In this document: positions 24,977 through 33,865 of the stretch, one piece after another
Position numbering within the stretch: position 1 is the stretch's first letter
Layout: each line of letters opens with the position of its first letter
NCBI GenBank assembly: GCA_964586765.1
Contig: CAZPHN010000009.1
Location: 1-64,000 of the forward strand
Direction: 5' to 3'
Length of the DNA: 64,000 nt
Source: UBA3263 sp964586765
Lineage (GTDB): Bacteria > Bacteroidota > Bacteroidia > Bacteroidales > Muribaculaceae
Made by a program: the position numbers and the translations under genes
The notes under the pieces: generated by a model
Databases searched by the model: none
The model's input: only the letters and a program-made list of their open reading frames with translations
What the model was told of the DNA's origin: nothing

Positions 24977-26254
24977 TTATGCGAAAATGGGGTAGTTTGC
25001 CATCAGCGCGTTCACTTCGGAGCGAACTGCAGCAATCTCAGCCTCATTTTCGGGATTGGAGAGAACACGGTCAATGAAGTCAACAATGGTCTCCATCTGG
25101 TCCTCCTTGAGTCCGCGCGTGGTGATGGCGGCGGTGCCGAGGCGGATGCCAGAGGTCTGGAAGGGTGAGCGGGAATCAAAGGGCACCATGTTCTTGTTGG
25201 CGGTGATGTCTGCCTGAACAAGCACTTTCTCAGCAACCTTGCCGGTCAGTTCGGGGAACTTGGTGCGGAGGTCAACGAGGATGCAGTGATTGTCAGTGCC
25301 ACCGGAAATTACTTTGTAACCGCGGTTAATGAGGGCGTCAGCCATAGCCTTGGCATTTACGCGCACCTGTTTTGCCCAAGTCTTGAACTCGGGAGTAAGA
25401 GCTTCGCCGAATGCTACTGCTTTTGCTGCGATTACATGTTCGAGCGGACCGCCCTGAGCTCCGGGGAATACGGCACTGTTGAGCAGAGACGACATCATCT
25501 TGATTTCACCCTTGGGTGTGGTCAGACCCCACGGATTGGGGAAGTCCTTGCCCATCAGGATAAGTCCGCCGCGCGGTCCGCGCAGGGTCTTGTGAGTAGT
25601 CGAGGTAACGATATGGGCGTACTTTACGGGATTTTCAAGCTCGCCGGCGGCAATAAGTCCGGCAGGGTGTGCCATATCTATCATCAGGATAGCTCCGATT
25701 TCGTCGGCAAGGCGGCGCATGCGGGCATAATCCCATTCGCGGCTGTAGGCAGACGCACCGCCTACAATCAAACGCGGACGCTCGCGGCGAGCCACTTCCT
25801 CCATCTGGTCATAGTCAATCAAACCGTCTTCTTCGCGCACGTTATACTCGAGAGCCTTGTACATAAGTCCGCTGAAGTTTACGGGGCTTCCGTGGCTCAG
25901 GTGACCGCCGTGGGCAAGGTTGAGCCCAAGGAACTTGTCGCCGGGACGAAGGCAGGTCATGAACACTGCCATGTTTGCCTGAGCTCCGGAGTGGGGCTGC
26001 ACATTGGCATATTCCGCGCCGAAGAGTTTGCAAACGCGGTCAATTGCCAGCTGTTCTGCTTTGTCGACCACTTCACAGCCGCCATAGTAACGGTGACCGG
26101 GGTAGCCTTCGGCATATTTATTTGTGAGGCAGGAACCCATGGCTTCCATTACCTGATTGCTTACAAAGTTTTCAGAGGCAATAAGCTCGATACCTTTGTG
26201 TTGGCGCAGGTTTTCCTGCTCGATGATGTCAAAAATTTCCTTATCTCTTTCCAT
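24977..26254 (-). CDS. glyA: Serine hydroxymethyltransferase
   Basis: GlyA interconverts serine and glycine with transfer of a one-carbon unit to tetrahydrofolate, using PLP. The 425-aa product shows IELIASENFVS near the start, the YPGHRYYGGCEVVD segment, and the PLP-binding lysine in TSTTHKTLRGPRGG. Length matches the family (about 417-425 aa). The one-carbon link to metF, metH and folC elsewhere in the window is metabolic, not operonic. It sits 31 bases after the flavin reductase gene on the same strand; no separate promoter is evident. Confidence 0.96.
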   Translation of the reverse strand: MERDKEIFDIIEQENLRQHKGIELIASENFVSNQVMEAMGSCLTNKYAEGYPGHRYYGGCEVVDKAEQLAIDRVCKLFGAEYANVQPHSGAQANMAVFMTCLRPGDKFLGLNLAHGGHLSHGSPVNFSGLMYKALEYNVREEDGLIDYDQMEEVARRERPRLIVGGASAYSREWDYARMRRLADEIGAILMIDMAHPAGLIAAGELENPVKYAHIVTSTTHKTLRGPRGGLILMGKDFPNPWGLTTPKGEIKMMSSLLNSAVFPGAQGGPLEHVIAAKAVAFGEALTPEFKTWAKQVRVNAKAMADALINRGYKVISGGTDNHCILVDLRTKFPELTGKVAEKVLVQADITANKNMVPFDSRSPFQTSGIRLGTAAITTRGLKEDQMETIVDFIDRVLSNPENEAEIAAVRSEVNALMANYPIFA

Positions 26255-26285
26255 TTGTTAGTGTATATGAGTGATTTTTGATAAA

Positions 26286-26852
26286 TTATTTCTTTTTTTG
26301 AACTGAAAAGCCGAATTTGCCTAACTTTTCGCCAAGCGAGTAGTAGGCTCCGTGGCTATATGCTATCAGATTGGCATGGTCAAGGCGGAATGCTCCGGTC
26401 TCCGGGTCAATCAGGCTTTCATCAGCCAATACGTTGACAACTTCGGCTATGAACATATGGTGGGTTCCAAGCGGAATAATCTGCCTGACACGACATTCGA
26501 TACTGAGCGGGCTCTCGGCGATAGACGGACAGCTGACCTTTATGCCCTCAACCGGTGTAAGTCCGGTTTCACGCCATTTGTCGAAATCGCGTCCGCTGCG
26601 AACTCCTGCCCAATCCGTTGCGCGCGCCATCGCCGCAGTGGTTAGATTGACGGTAAACTCCATGTTCTCTTTAATCAGACCATAGGAAAACCGCTCCGGG
26701 CGTACGCTTATGGAGAGCATTGCCGGGTCAGAGCAAATAGTGCCCGCCCATGCGACAGTCAGCATGTTGCTTTTCTTTACTGATGAACCACACGTCACGA
26801 GAACGGGTGGAACGGGGTAAAGCATAGTGCCGGGACGCCACTGCTGTTTCAT
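26286..26852 (-). CDS. Flavin reductase-like FMN-binding protein
   Basis: This 188-aa protein belongs to the flavin reductase-like (DIM6/NTAB) family, whose members bind FMN in a split barrel. The segment NMLTVAWAGTICSDPAMLSISV, written here only as its start NMLTVAWAGTICSDP, is typical, followed by SIECRVRQIIPLGTHHMFIAEV. The physiological substrate is unknown. The ATG at 26852 overlaps the pyrI stop as ATGA, which fixes the start better than the longer frame from 26879. Its place inside a pyrimidine/one-carbon run does not reveal its function. Confidence 0.85.
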   Translation of the reverse strand: MKQQWRPGTMLYPVPPVLVTCGSSVKKSNMLTVAWAGTICSDPAMLSISVRPERFSYGLIKENMEFTVNLTTAAMARATDWAGVRSGRDFDKWRETGLTPVEGIKVSCPSIAESPLSIECRVRQIIPLGTHHMFIAEVVNVLADESLIDPETGAFRLDHANLIAYSHGAYYSLGEKLGKFGFSVQKKK

Positions 26853-27289
26853 AGCTGTGTATGTCCGCAGTAATGACAACGAATTTTAACCGGATCGCGA
26901 CTTACGACCTCAAAACGCGTCGACATCGGCTCGTTATTGGTGATGCATTTAGGATTATTGCACTTTACCACGTCAATAAGTGTCTCGGGAAGCTCGACAT
27001 TGCGCTTTTCAACAACTTCATAGTCGCGTATTATGTTGATTTTGGCTGTCGGCGCAATCAGGGCGATGCGGTTAAGCGTAGCCTCCGCAAATTCGGTATC
27101 AGCCACTTTGATAATACCTTTGCGTCCGCCGCGGGCTGAGGGAAGGTTATTGCCTATGGTAAGCTGCATTTCGCTGTCTGCCAACTGGAGCAAACGCACC
27201 ACCTCAAAGAGGGCGTCGGCAGGAATATGGTCAATTACGGTGCCGTTTTTCAGGGCGGCTACCGCTAATTCTTTCTTGGGTGTACTCAT
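26849..27289 (-). CDS. pyrI: Aspartate carbamoyltransferase regulatory chain
   Basis: PyrI binds nucleotides and tunes the activity of PyrB in the holoenzyme. The 146-aa protein shows the N-terminal nucleotide-binding part (NGTVIDHIPADALFEVVRLL, then GRKGIIKV) and the C-terminal zinc domain, with ligands in CNNPKC and CHYCG (two Cys pairs). E. coli PyrI is 153 aa. The start at 27289 lies 16 bases after the pyrB stop; the longer frame from 27481 would run through pyrB. The stop overlaps the flavin reductase start. Confidence 0.95.
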   Translation of the reverse strand: MSTPKKELAVAALKNGTVIDHIPADALFEVVRLLQLADSEMQLTIGNNLPSARGGRKGIIKVADTEFAEATLNRIALIAPTAKINIIRDYEVVEKRNVELPETLIDVVKCNNPKCITNNEPMSTRFEVVSRDPVKIRCHYCGHTQL

Positions 27290-27305
27290 TTTGGGTGAAA
27301 GGATT

Positions 27306-28229
27306 TTATTTAACCGGTAATTCAATTCCGAGAGCGCGACAAATAATTGCCTGACGGGCATAGAGTCCGTTCTTTGCCTGCTGGAAGTAGTAAGCCTTGG
27401 GATTATCGTCGACATCACGGTTGATTTCGTTGACTCGCGGCAGCGGGTGGAGTATCCTGAGGTTGGGGCGCGAGGTCTCAAGCATAGCGTTACAGAGGCT
27501 GTAAAGGTCCTTGACCTTTTCGTATTCCATAATGTCCGTGAAGCGTTCGCGCTGTACTCGCGTCATGTAGATTATGTCACTGGTGTCGATAACTGCCTGA
27601 TTAAAATCTTCGTGTTCGGTAAATTTAATTCCGTTTTCAATGCAGAATTGTTTGTAATATTCCGGCATCTGAAGTTCCTTGCATGCCACAAAGCGGAAAG
27701 TCGGGTTAAAGTGGCGCATCGCCATAAGCAGGGAGTGGACGGTACGTCCGTATTTAAGGTCACCCACCATGGTGATGGTCAGGTTCTCCAGCGTTCCCTG
27801 AGTCTTGTAGATTGAATAGAGGTCAAGGAGAGTCTGCGAGGGATGCTGATTTGCGCCGTCACCGGCGTTGATGATAGGCACATCGGTTACTTCGGTAGCA
27901 TATCTTGCCGCACCTTCAAGATAGTGACGCATTACAATAAGGTCGGCGTAATTGCTTACCATCTTGATAGTATCCTTAAGCGTTTCGCCCTTTGAGGTAG
28001 AAGTTGCGGCAGGGTCGCTGAAACCTATAATGCGACCGCCAAGACGCTGGACTGCCGTTTCAAAACTAAGTCGGGTTCGTGTCGACGGCTCAAAAAAGAG
28101 CGTAGCGATAATTTTACCGTCAAGAATTTTTTGATTGGGATTTTCCTCAAAATATGCGGCTGTGCGCAAAATTTTGAGAATCTCTTCCTTCGAGAGATTG
28201 TCAATGGATACGAGGCTGCCGGTTTCCAT
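27306..28229 (-). CDS. pyrB: Aspartate carbamoyltransferase catalytic chain
   Basis: PyrB makes carbamoyl aspartate in the second step of pyrimidine synthesis. The 307-aa product (E. coli 311) has the carbamoyl-phosphate site FFEPSTRTRLSFETA, the HPSQTLLDLYSI motif and the HPLPRVNEI segment. The 240s loop residues are likely in MTRVQRERF. The ATG at 28229 (METGSLVSI) is chosen because a TAAATTTG promoter element lies just upstream at 28266-28273; the frame further upstream lies before it. First gene of the pyrB-pyrI-flavin reductase-glyA-cls run. Confidence 0.96.
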   Translation of the reverse strand: METGSLVSIDNLSKEEILKILRTAAYFEENPNQKILDGKIIATLFFEPSTRTRLSFETAVQRLGGRIIGFSDPAATSTSKGETLKDTIKMVSNYADLIVMRHYLEGAARYATEVTDVPIINAGDGANQHPSQTLLDLYSIYKTQGTLENLTITMVGDLKYGRTVHSLLMAMRHFNPTFRFVACKELQMPEYYKQFCIENGIKFTEHEDFNQAVIDTSDIIYMTRVQRERFTDIMEYEKVKDLYSLCNAMLETSRPNLRILHPLPRVNEINRDVDDNPKAYYFQQAKNGLYARQAIICRALGIELPVK

Positions 28230-28265
28230 ACTTGTGAAAGTAAAAATGAGTGTTGAAACTTTCTG

Positions 28266-28273
28266 CAAATTTA
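28266..28273 (-). promoter_or_regulatory. Promoter -7 element of pyrB
   Basis: CAAATTTA on the plus strand is TAAATTTG on the minus strand, 37 bases before the pyrB ATG. Confidence 0.5.
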
Positions 28274-28379
28274 CGAATAAAATCCCGGTTGAGGAAACTA
28301 TGGGCAGTTTTTTTTCATTTTTGAACCAATCGGCGTAAAATCGCGTTTTGAATATAGAAATATTAAAGAAAAACAAGCT

Positions 28380-28865
28380 ATGAAAACCGGAATTTTTTAC
28401 GGTTCCACAACCGGAACTACACGCAAGATTGCAGAGACCATAGCCGAGCGTCTCGGCGTTTCATCTGACGATATACATGATGTTGCAAATGTCGGTCCGT
28501 CGGCAGTCGCACCTTATGACCTCCTTATTTGCGGGACAAGCACATGGGGCAACGGCGAGATACAGACCGACTGGCTCGATTTTCTCGATGGCTTGGAAAT
28601 GGAAGACCTTCGCGGAAAGAAAGTAGCCCTCTTTGGCATCGGAGATGAAACGATGGCAGACACGTTCTGTTCCGGAGTCGGCGAACTCTACAAACGCATT
28701 AAGCGTACCGGCGCGGAATTTGTCGGCTCATATCCTGCCAACGTCTACAAGTTCAATCACTCCGAAGCAATTGTCGACGGCGCACCCGTCGGTCTGCTCC
28801 TCGACGAAGTTAATCACCCCGACCTCACCTCCGGTCGCATCGACGGCTGGCTCCTGACCCTTTAA
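28380..28865 (+). CDS. Flavodoxin
   Basis: This 161-aa electron carrier binds FMN. The phosphate loop GSTTGTTRKIAE is at residues 8-19; the isoalloxazine-stacking loops are TSTWGNGEIQTDW, with Trp, and GIGDETMADTF. Length fits long-chain flavodoxins. It probably replaces ferredoxin as electron donor, for example to MetH reactivation or other reductases, but no partner is adjacent. Divergent from pyrB with a 150-base gap. Confidence 0.93.
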   Translation: MKTGIFYGSTTGTTRKIAETIAERLGVSSDDIHDVANVGPSAVAPYDLLICGTSTWGNGEIQTDWLDFLDGLEMEDLRGKKVALFGIGDETMADTFCSGVGELYKRIKRTGAEFVGSYPANVYKFNHSEAIVDGAPVGLLLDEVNHPDLTSGRIDGWLLTL

Positions 28866-28905
28866 CAATGATAAAATCATAAAACTCCAAGTTATCAGTA
28901 AGAAA

Positions 28906-28937
28906 CTTGCAAATTAGAGAAAAAAACTTTAACTTTG
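28906..28937 (+). promoter_or_regulatory. Promoter of the GNAT toxin-antitoxin-like pair
   Basis: CTTG (28906-28909), 20 bases, TAACTTTG (28930-28937), 25 bases before the ATG of the first ORF. Confidence 0.7.
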
Positions 28938-28962
28938 CAGAAACTAAAAGCAATATAGTATC

Positions 28963-29160
28963 ATGATACGTTCAATCCCTAATCCTCCAATGGATCGAGA
29001 TGATGTCGTTCGTTTTCGCTGTAATCTGGAGAAACATCTTCGTGGAGATTTTAATGCCGAGGAGCGAGGGCGCATAGATGAGCGCATGTCTCGAACAAAA
29101 TCAATAACTAACCGTATAATTGCGAACTGTGGTGGAAAAAATCCAATCCTCGGTTACTGA
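28963..29160 (+). CDS. Small protein upstream of GNAT, candidate antitoxin
   Basis: This 65-aa protein is charged and probably helical (MDRDDVVRFRCNLEKHLRG then EERGRIDERM). I do not recognise a RHH or HTH motif, so DNA binding is not established. It has its own promoter and overlaps the start of a GNAT gene whose N-terminus looks like known acetyltransferase toxins (TacT/AtaT type). In such modules the first, small gene is the antitoxin. That assignment rests on position only. Confidence 0.6.
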   Translation: MIRSIPNPPMDRDDVVRFRCNLEKHLRGDFNAEERGRIDERMSRTKSITNRIIANCGGKNPILGY

Positions 29161-29695
29161 TCTTAAAATTAGACTTATGACTGACGCAGACTATGAAAAT
29201 ATGTCTGCGTTTTCTTGTGGGTGTGAAGAACTTGATAACTTCTTTAGAACTGAAGTTAAAGAGTGCGTTTCTCACCGTTATCTGACCGCATATTGCGCAT
29301 ATACGGATAATGACGGAATAGTTGCGGCATTTACTTTAATGAATGACGCAATAATGATTGACAGTGAGGATGAAAAGGAGGATTTTATAGATGATATGCG
29401 CTTTGATGAGGATAATGATATTGTTGATTTCTTTAAAAAACAAAGTTCATATCCTGCCATCAATATCGGACATTTAGGAACTACAACAAATTTACAGGGT
29501 AAGGGAATCGGTACACTGATTGTAGAGTTTGTTGCAGGTACATTCGAACAATATCGACAAGCCGGATGTCAGTTTATTACGGTTGATGCTTTGAATAATC
29601 CACGTACGAATCAATTCTATTTATCAAACGGATTTACTTTTCAAACCAATAGCGATTTATATTCTTCTACTCGTCGAATGTACCGAATTCTTTAA
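29129..29695 (+). CDS. GNAT acetyltransferase, candidate toxin
   Basis: This GNAT protein of about 188 aa has the start pattern FSCGCEELDNFF seen in TacT/AtaT-type toxins, which acetylate aminoacyl-tRNA. The acetyl-CoA loop is in HLGTTTNLQGKGIGTLIVEF (Q-x-x-G-x-G), and FYLSNGF is the usual C-terminal motif. The acidic insert near residues 75-95 (DSEDEKEDFIDD) is unusual. The start is uncertain: GTG at 29129 or 29132, TTG at 29120, or ATG at 29176; all but the last overlap the upstream ORF. An ordinary acetyltransferase is the alternative. Confidence 0.7.
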   Translation: MVEKIQSSVTDLKIRLMTDADYENMSAFSCGCEELDNFFRTEVKECVSHRYLTAYCAYTDNDGIVAAFTLMNDAIMIDSEDEKEDFIDDMRFDEDNDIVDFFKKQSSYPAINIGHLGTTTNLQGKGIGTLIVEFVAGTFEQYRQAGCQFITVDALNNPRTNQFYLSNGFTFQTNSDLYSSTRRMYRIL

Positions 29696-29701
29696 GTCGA
29701 A

Positions 29702-30793
29702 TCAGTGGAAGCGGCGGAAGTAGGAGGCGAGGACTTCGGTGGCGGCGGTGAAGGAGCTTAGGCGGTTTTCGAGGACGGCGGTTTCGAGTCCGTTAAGCAT
29801 TCGCTCGATAGCCGGGTCACGATAGAAGTGGTTGCGAAGTTGCTCATCGATGGTTTCGCGCATCCAGTAACGCGCCTGCTGATGGCGACGCTCGGCGAAG
29901 TATCCATTTGCGTCTACAAACGCGAAGTAGCGGTCAATCATGTCCCACACCTCGGGAATTCCAAGCTCAAAATAACCGGAGTAGGTCAGCACTTCAGGCT
30001 GCCAGCCCGATGCCGTCGGCGGGAAAAGATGGAGCGCGGAGCGGAATTGAGCCTGAGCCAGCTGTGCACGGTGGATGTTGTCGCCGTCAGCTTTGTTGAT
30101 GACAATGCCGTCTGCCATCTCCATGATACCGCGTTTAATGCCCTGAAGCTCGTCGCCGGTGCCGGCAAGCTGGATGAGGAGAAAGAAGTCAACCATGGAG
30201 TGAACGGCAGTTTCGCTCTGTCCGACACCGACGGTCTCGATGAATATATTGTCAAATCCGGCAGCCTCACACAATACCACGGTTTCGCGGGTTTTGCGCG
30301 CAACGCCGCCAAGCGAGCCAGCCGAGGGGGAAGGGCGTATGAATGCTTTGGGGTGGACGGAGAGTTTCTCCATTCGGGTTTTGTCGCCGAGGATGGAGCC
30401 GTTGGTACGCTCACTCGACGGGTCGATAGCCAACACTGCTAATTTGCCGCCACGTTTGAGTACATGGAGACCGAAAACGTCGATCGAAGTTGATTTACCC
30501 GCTCCGGGAACGCCCGTAATGCCTATTCGACGTGATTTTCCGCTGTAAGGCAGGCATTTTTCAATAATTTCCTGAGCTTTGGCGTAGTGGTCGGGGTGGA
30601 GGCTCTCAACGAGGGTTACGGCACGCGAAAGCATGGTCATATCTCCCTTAAGGATGCCTTCGACCATCTCGCCAACTGACGGAATGGGTTTGCGGCGCAG
30701 AGGGCGCATATACGGGTTGACAGATGGTGGCTGGGCAACACCTGAGTTGACCTGCAGTCCTTTGTATTCGCTATCGTTTTCGGGATGATTCAT
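29702..30793 (-). CDS. meaB: Methylmalonyl-CoA mutase-associated GTPase
   Basis: MeaB is a G3E GTPase that protects and loads cobalamin-dependent methylmalonyl-CoA mutase. The 363-aa product shows Walker A GVPGAGKSTSIDVFG, Walker B/switch VLAIDPSSERTNGSILGD, the FIETVGVGQSE motif and the base-recognition NKADGDN. The mutase genes are not in this window. The start overlaps the preceding DUF1573 gene as ATGA, making it the last gene of the parE-coaD-S41 protease-DUF1573-DUF1573-meaB operon. Confidence 0.94.
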   Translation of the reverse strand: MNHPENDSEYKGLQVNSGVAQPPSVNPYMRPLRRKPIPSVGEMVEGILKGDMTMLSRAVTLVESLHPDHYAKAQEIIEKCLPYSGKSRRIGITGVPGAGKSTSIDVFGLHVLKRGGKLAVLAIDPSSERTNGSILGDKTRMEKLSVHPKAFIRPSPSAGSLGGVARKTRETVVLCEAAGFDNIFIETVGVGQSETAVHSMVDFFLLIQLAGTGDELQGIKRGIMEMADGIVINKADGDNIHRAQLAQAQFRSALHLFPPTASGWQPEVLTYSGYFELGIPEVWDMIDRYFAFVDANGYFAERRHQQARYWMRETIDEQLRNHFYRDPAIERMLNGLETAVLENRLSSFTAATEVLASYFRRFH

Positions 30794-31860
30794 TGTTTTG
30801 CGGGGAGTTCGGCTGTTACGCGGGCAACAGTCAGGGGATTATTCGGATCGTTGGTGATAAGGCTGAGACGGGCATTTATGAAATCGCTCTCTGCGGTTTC
30901 GGGATTAATCGTAACGGTAATCTTAGCTTTCTTGCCCGGTTTGATTTTATCAGATGATATTTTTGCCTCCGATATCGCCGGGTCTACAACTTGGAGCCGA
31001 CGCACGAGCAGGGGGGATTTCCCGGTGTTAGTGACGATAAATTCTACGGTTTTAGGCGAAGAAATAGCGTCAAGGTCAACTTTCAGTGGCGTTACGTTAC
31101 ATTCCGGCGCATTTTGCAACTGTCCTGGGGTGAGTTTGCTGAAATCTTCAACAATAATTGTAAAGAAATCCATCTTCATCGGCTCCTCGCCGGGGGCAGA
31201 GCGGAAGGTGAAATCATCATTGGTTATTCCCCACTCGGGTACTTTCTGTGAGTTCAAGGTGAGGGCAATCTGTGACTGCTGACCGGGGGAAACCACCGGA
31301 GGTGTAATCTGGGCGGTAATATAGTCCGGCAGCCCCTCGAGCTGAGGAGTAAGCGAATCCGGACTTTGATTATACATACTGATGAAAACAGTCTTGAATT
31401 TGCCGCGTTTAACCTCTCCGAAACCGGCATTGGAGCTTTGAAGCTTTATTTTCCCGGCATCGGCGGGAAAGCGCGAGCGGATAGTTGCCGATGCGCCGAT
31501 AACCACTCCGCTTACTGTCAAGGTCTGCTGGACAGAGGGGGCGTCAGAGGTCTTGACATAGACATTTTTTTCAAACTTACCGGGGCGACCTGTTGCAGCA
31601 TATGTCACCTTAAGCGATGCTGTATCGCCCGGCGCAATATTTTCCTTTGAATACTCGGGAATAGTGCAGCCGCAGGTGGCGCGCGCATCAATGATGCGGA
31701 TAGGCTTGTCACTTTCGTTGACAAGCTGGAAAACGGCATCGACAGTAGCCAAATCCTCGCTGAACGCGCCAAAATTATGTTTTTGCGTAAGCCAGCGAGC
31801 CTGAGCGGAGAGCAGCAGCGGAGCTGCCATGAGAAGTGTGGAGGTCAACAGTCGGTTCAT
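30790..31860 (-). CDS. DUF1573 protein, long form
   Basis: This 356-aa exported protein starts with a signal peptide (MNRLLTSTLLMAAPLLLSA). It carries tandem Ig-like DUF1573 units: KHNFGAFSEDLATVDAVF with DARATCGCTIPEYSKE, where the CGCT cysteines are a hallmark, and a C-terminal repeat (VTPLKVDLDAISSPKTVEF). DUF1573 proteins are abundant in Bacteroidetes, are probably periplasmic, and have no assigned function. The start overlaps the short DUF1573 gene (ATGA), and the stop overlaps the meaB start. Duplication of one gene into a long and a short form is likely. Confidence 0.85.
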   Translation of the reverse strand: MNRLLTSTLLMAAPLLLSAQARWLTQKHNFGAFSEDLATVDAVFQLVNESDKPIRIIDARATCGCTIPEYSKENIAPGDTASLKVTYAATGRPGKFEKNVYVKTSDAPSVQQTLTVSGVVIGASATIRSRFPADAGKIKLQSSNAGFGEVKRGKFKTVFISMYNQSPDSLTPQLEGLPDYITAQITPPVVSPGQQSQIALTLNSQKVPEWGITNDDFTFRSAPGEEPMKMDFFTIIVEDFSKLTPGQLQNAPECNVTPLKVDLDAISSPKTVEFIVTNTGKSPLLVRRLQVVDPAISEAKISSDKIKPGKKAKITVTINPETAESDFINARLSLITNDPNNPLTVARVTAELPAKQ

Positions 31861-32261
31861 TTCGGAATTACTGTTCCTTTTATGGTTAAAACTACGGTAC
31901 CTTCTTTACCCTTGATATTGGTGCGGACTTTGGCTGTGCGCGTAAATCCACCTTTGAGACCTTCAGGGGTAAAGCGTATTTTTATATTGCCGCTTTTGCC
32001 GGCGGCAATGGGCTTAGCCGGAAACTCCGGTTTGGTGCATCCACATGATGCCGATACAGTGGCTATGGCAAGCGGAGCTGTGCCGGTATTGGTGAATTTG
32101 AATTCATGTTCAATCCAGCCGTCGGACTCCTTGATGGTTCCGAAATCATATACGGTTTCCTGAAACGTAATGGCAGGTGTGCCTTTGGTCTCGGATTTCT
32201 TGGCGAGAGCGGGAAGTACCATAAAAATTATGGCAAAAATGACGGGAAGGAACCTTTTCAT
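31857..32261 (-). CDS. DUF1573 protein, short form
   Basis: This 134-aa exported protein has a signal peptide (MKRFLPVIFAIIFMVLPALA) and one DUF1573 domain. The domain shows ETVYDFGTIKESDGWIEHEF, SASCGCTKPEFP with the paired cysteines, and a final strand TVVLTIKGTVIPK. Its function is unknown. It overlaps both neighbours by ATGA, so translation of the S41 protease, the two DUF1573 proteins and MeaB is linked. Confidence 0.88.
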   Translation of the reverse strand: MKRFLPVIFAIIFMVLPALAKKSETKGTPAITFQETVYDFGTIKESDGWIEHEFKFTNTGTAPLAIATVSASCGCTKPEFPAKPIAAGKSGNIKIRFTPEGLKGGFTRTAKVRTNIKGKEGTVVLTIKGTVIPK

Positions 32262-33862
32262 TTCTTTAGAAGCGAATTATAGGTCTTGGGGTCATCAATA
32301 ACATCCAGAGCCTGTTTGTAAATCGGGTTAAGAGGGTTAAACACTCGGTAATAGGTGGAGGGTGTGAAGATATCACGTCCTATCAATCCTTTGACATTTC
32401 CAAGTATGTAAGGTTTAGCCGCGTCAAACTGCTCGGCATTGAATTCCACACCGAGTTTTGTTGCCATTTCGTGGAAATCGCTTATCATTTCATCATTTAT
32501 GATAAAATCATTGACAAAAGAGTCTTCGGTAGGATAGTTTTGTTTGATATTATCGCGATTTTTCTCAATATAGTCAACAACAAATTGCGCAATTACGTTT
32601 TTAGCTCTCAGTTCGCGGAAATACTTGTTGATTCCCGTAGTGTCTGCCGGAACAAAGAGGTCGGGCATGATGCCTCCGCCTCCATATACCGTGCGGGCAT
32701 TAATGAGGGTATGATAGACCTTAGTGGAGTCCATGCGGATTGAGTCGACAGAGAAAATCTCGCCGTGGTCATAGCGGTTTGAAAGGTCTTTGTCGTAGCT
32801 GTCTTTATCGCCGCGCGTGAACGGCTTCTGTATGGAACGTCCTGAGGGAGTATAATAATAAGCGGTAGTCAGACGGACCATCGAGCCGTCAGGGAAAGGA
32901 AAAGGACGTTGAACCAGTCCCTTGCCGAATGTACGCCTGCCTACTACAATCCCGCGGTCATAGTCCTGAATAGCTCCGGAGAGAATTTCAGATGCAGATG
33001 CTGAAAACTCATTTGTCATCACAACAATTCTCCCTTTGACATCCGGGTGACGGTTTTCGGCAGTATAGTGATGGGGTTCGGAATTCAGTCCCTCGGTATA
33101 TACCACGGTTGATCCGGCAGGGAGAAATTCGCCCGCCATGTCAACAGCTGAGTTCAGGTAGCCACCTCCATTGTCCATAAGGTCGATAATGAGGTCTTTC
33201 ATGCCTTGCTTGCGGAGATTAGCCAGTGCTTCCTTGAATTCTCTGGGTGTTTCCGCACCAAACGAGGTAACTTTTATGTATCCGGTAGTAGGACTTGCCA
33301 TATATGCGGCATCAACCGTATTCAGCGGAATGTCAGCGCGGATAACACGGAAAAGCAGAGTGTCAGGTTCGGAACGGCGGACCACTTTCAGGTTTGCCAC
33401 AGTGCCTTTCGGTCCGCGGAGGTGCTTCATGATTTCGGACTGAGGCATTTTAATGCCGGCAAGGACGGTATCGTTACATGCAACGATACGGTCGCCGGGA
33501 ATTATACCTACCTTTTCCGAAGGACCGCCGGCAACTGCCTGAATGACGTAGACCGTGTCCTGTACCAACTGGAACTGGACGCCGATGCCTGAAAAATTAC
33601 CGTTGAGCGGTTCGGTAAGAGCCTTGGTTTCTTCGGCAGTGGTATAAGTAGAGTGGGGGTCAAGCTCCTTGAGCATGGCAATGATACCTTTTTCTACAAT
33701 TTTATCGGTAGAAACGGTATCGACATAGAAATTCTCGATTATTTTTTCAGTAACCTGAAGTTTCTGCGCGGCGTCAAACTTGGGCTGGGTGAAAATATTG
33801 GCGGTGGCAGCTATGGCAAAGCCACTTATAGCTGCGGGTATAATAAGATGTGTTAGTTTCAT
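32258..33862 (-). CDS. S41-family C-terminal processing protease
   Basis: This 534-aa protease has an N-terminal hydrophobic segment (LIIPAAISGFAIAATA), a helical region and a PDZ domain (GIGVQFQL to RGPKGTVANLKV). The S41 catalytic part has the Ser in NEFSASASEILSGAIQDY and the Lys in RRTFGKGLVQRPF. Family members (CtpA/Prc) clip exported proteins at their C-termini in the periplasm. A substrate among the two adjacent DUF1573 proteins is possible but unproven. A 3-base gap separates it from coaD. Confidence 0.92.
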   Translation of the reverse strand: MKLTHLIIPAAISGFAIAATANIFTQPKFDAAQKLQVTEKIIENFYVDTVSTDKIVEKGIIAMLKELDPHSTYTTAEETKALTEPLNGNFSGIGVQFQLVQDTVYVIQAVAGGPSEKVGIIPGDRIVACNDTVLAGIKMPQSEIMKHLRGPKGTVANLKVVRRSEPDTLLFRVIRADIPLNTVDAAYMASPTTGYIKVTSFGAETPREFKEALANLRKQGMKDLIIDLMDNGGGYLNSAVDMAGEFLPAGSTVVYTEGLNSEPHHYTAENRHPDVKGRIVVMTNEFSASASEILSGAIQDYDRGIVVGRRTFGKGLVQRPFPFPDGSMVRLTTAYYYTPSGRSIQKPFTRGDKDSYDKDLSNRYDHGEIFSVDSIRMDSTKVYHTLINARTVYGGGGIMPDLFVPADTTGINKYFRELRAKNVIAQFVVDYIEKNRDNIKQNYPTEDSFVNDFIINDEMISDFHEMATKLGVEFNAEQFDAAKPYILGNVKGLIGRDIFTPSTYYRVFNPLNPIYKQALDVIDDPKTYNSLLKK

Positions 33863-33865
33863 AAT

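Noticed and set aside
25286..26281. 331-aa open frame on the plus strand
   Set aside because: It is antisense to glyA, whose motifs are complete; the product has no recognisable domain and reflects codon bias of the real gene.
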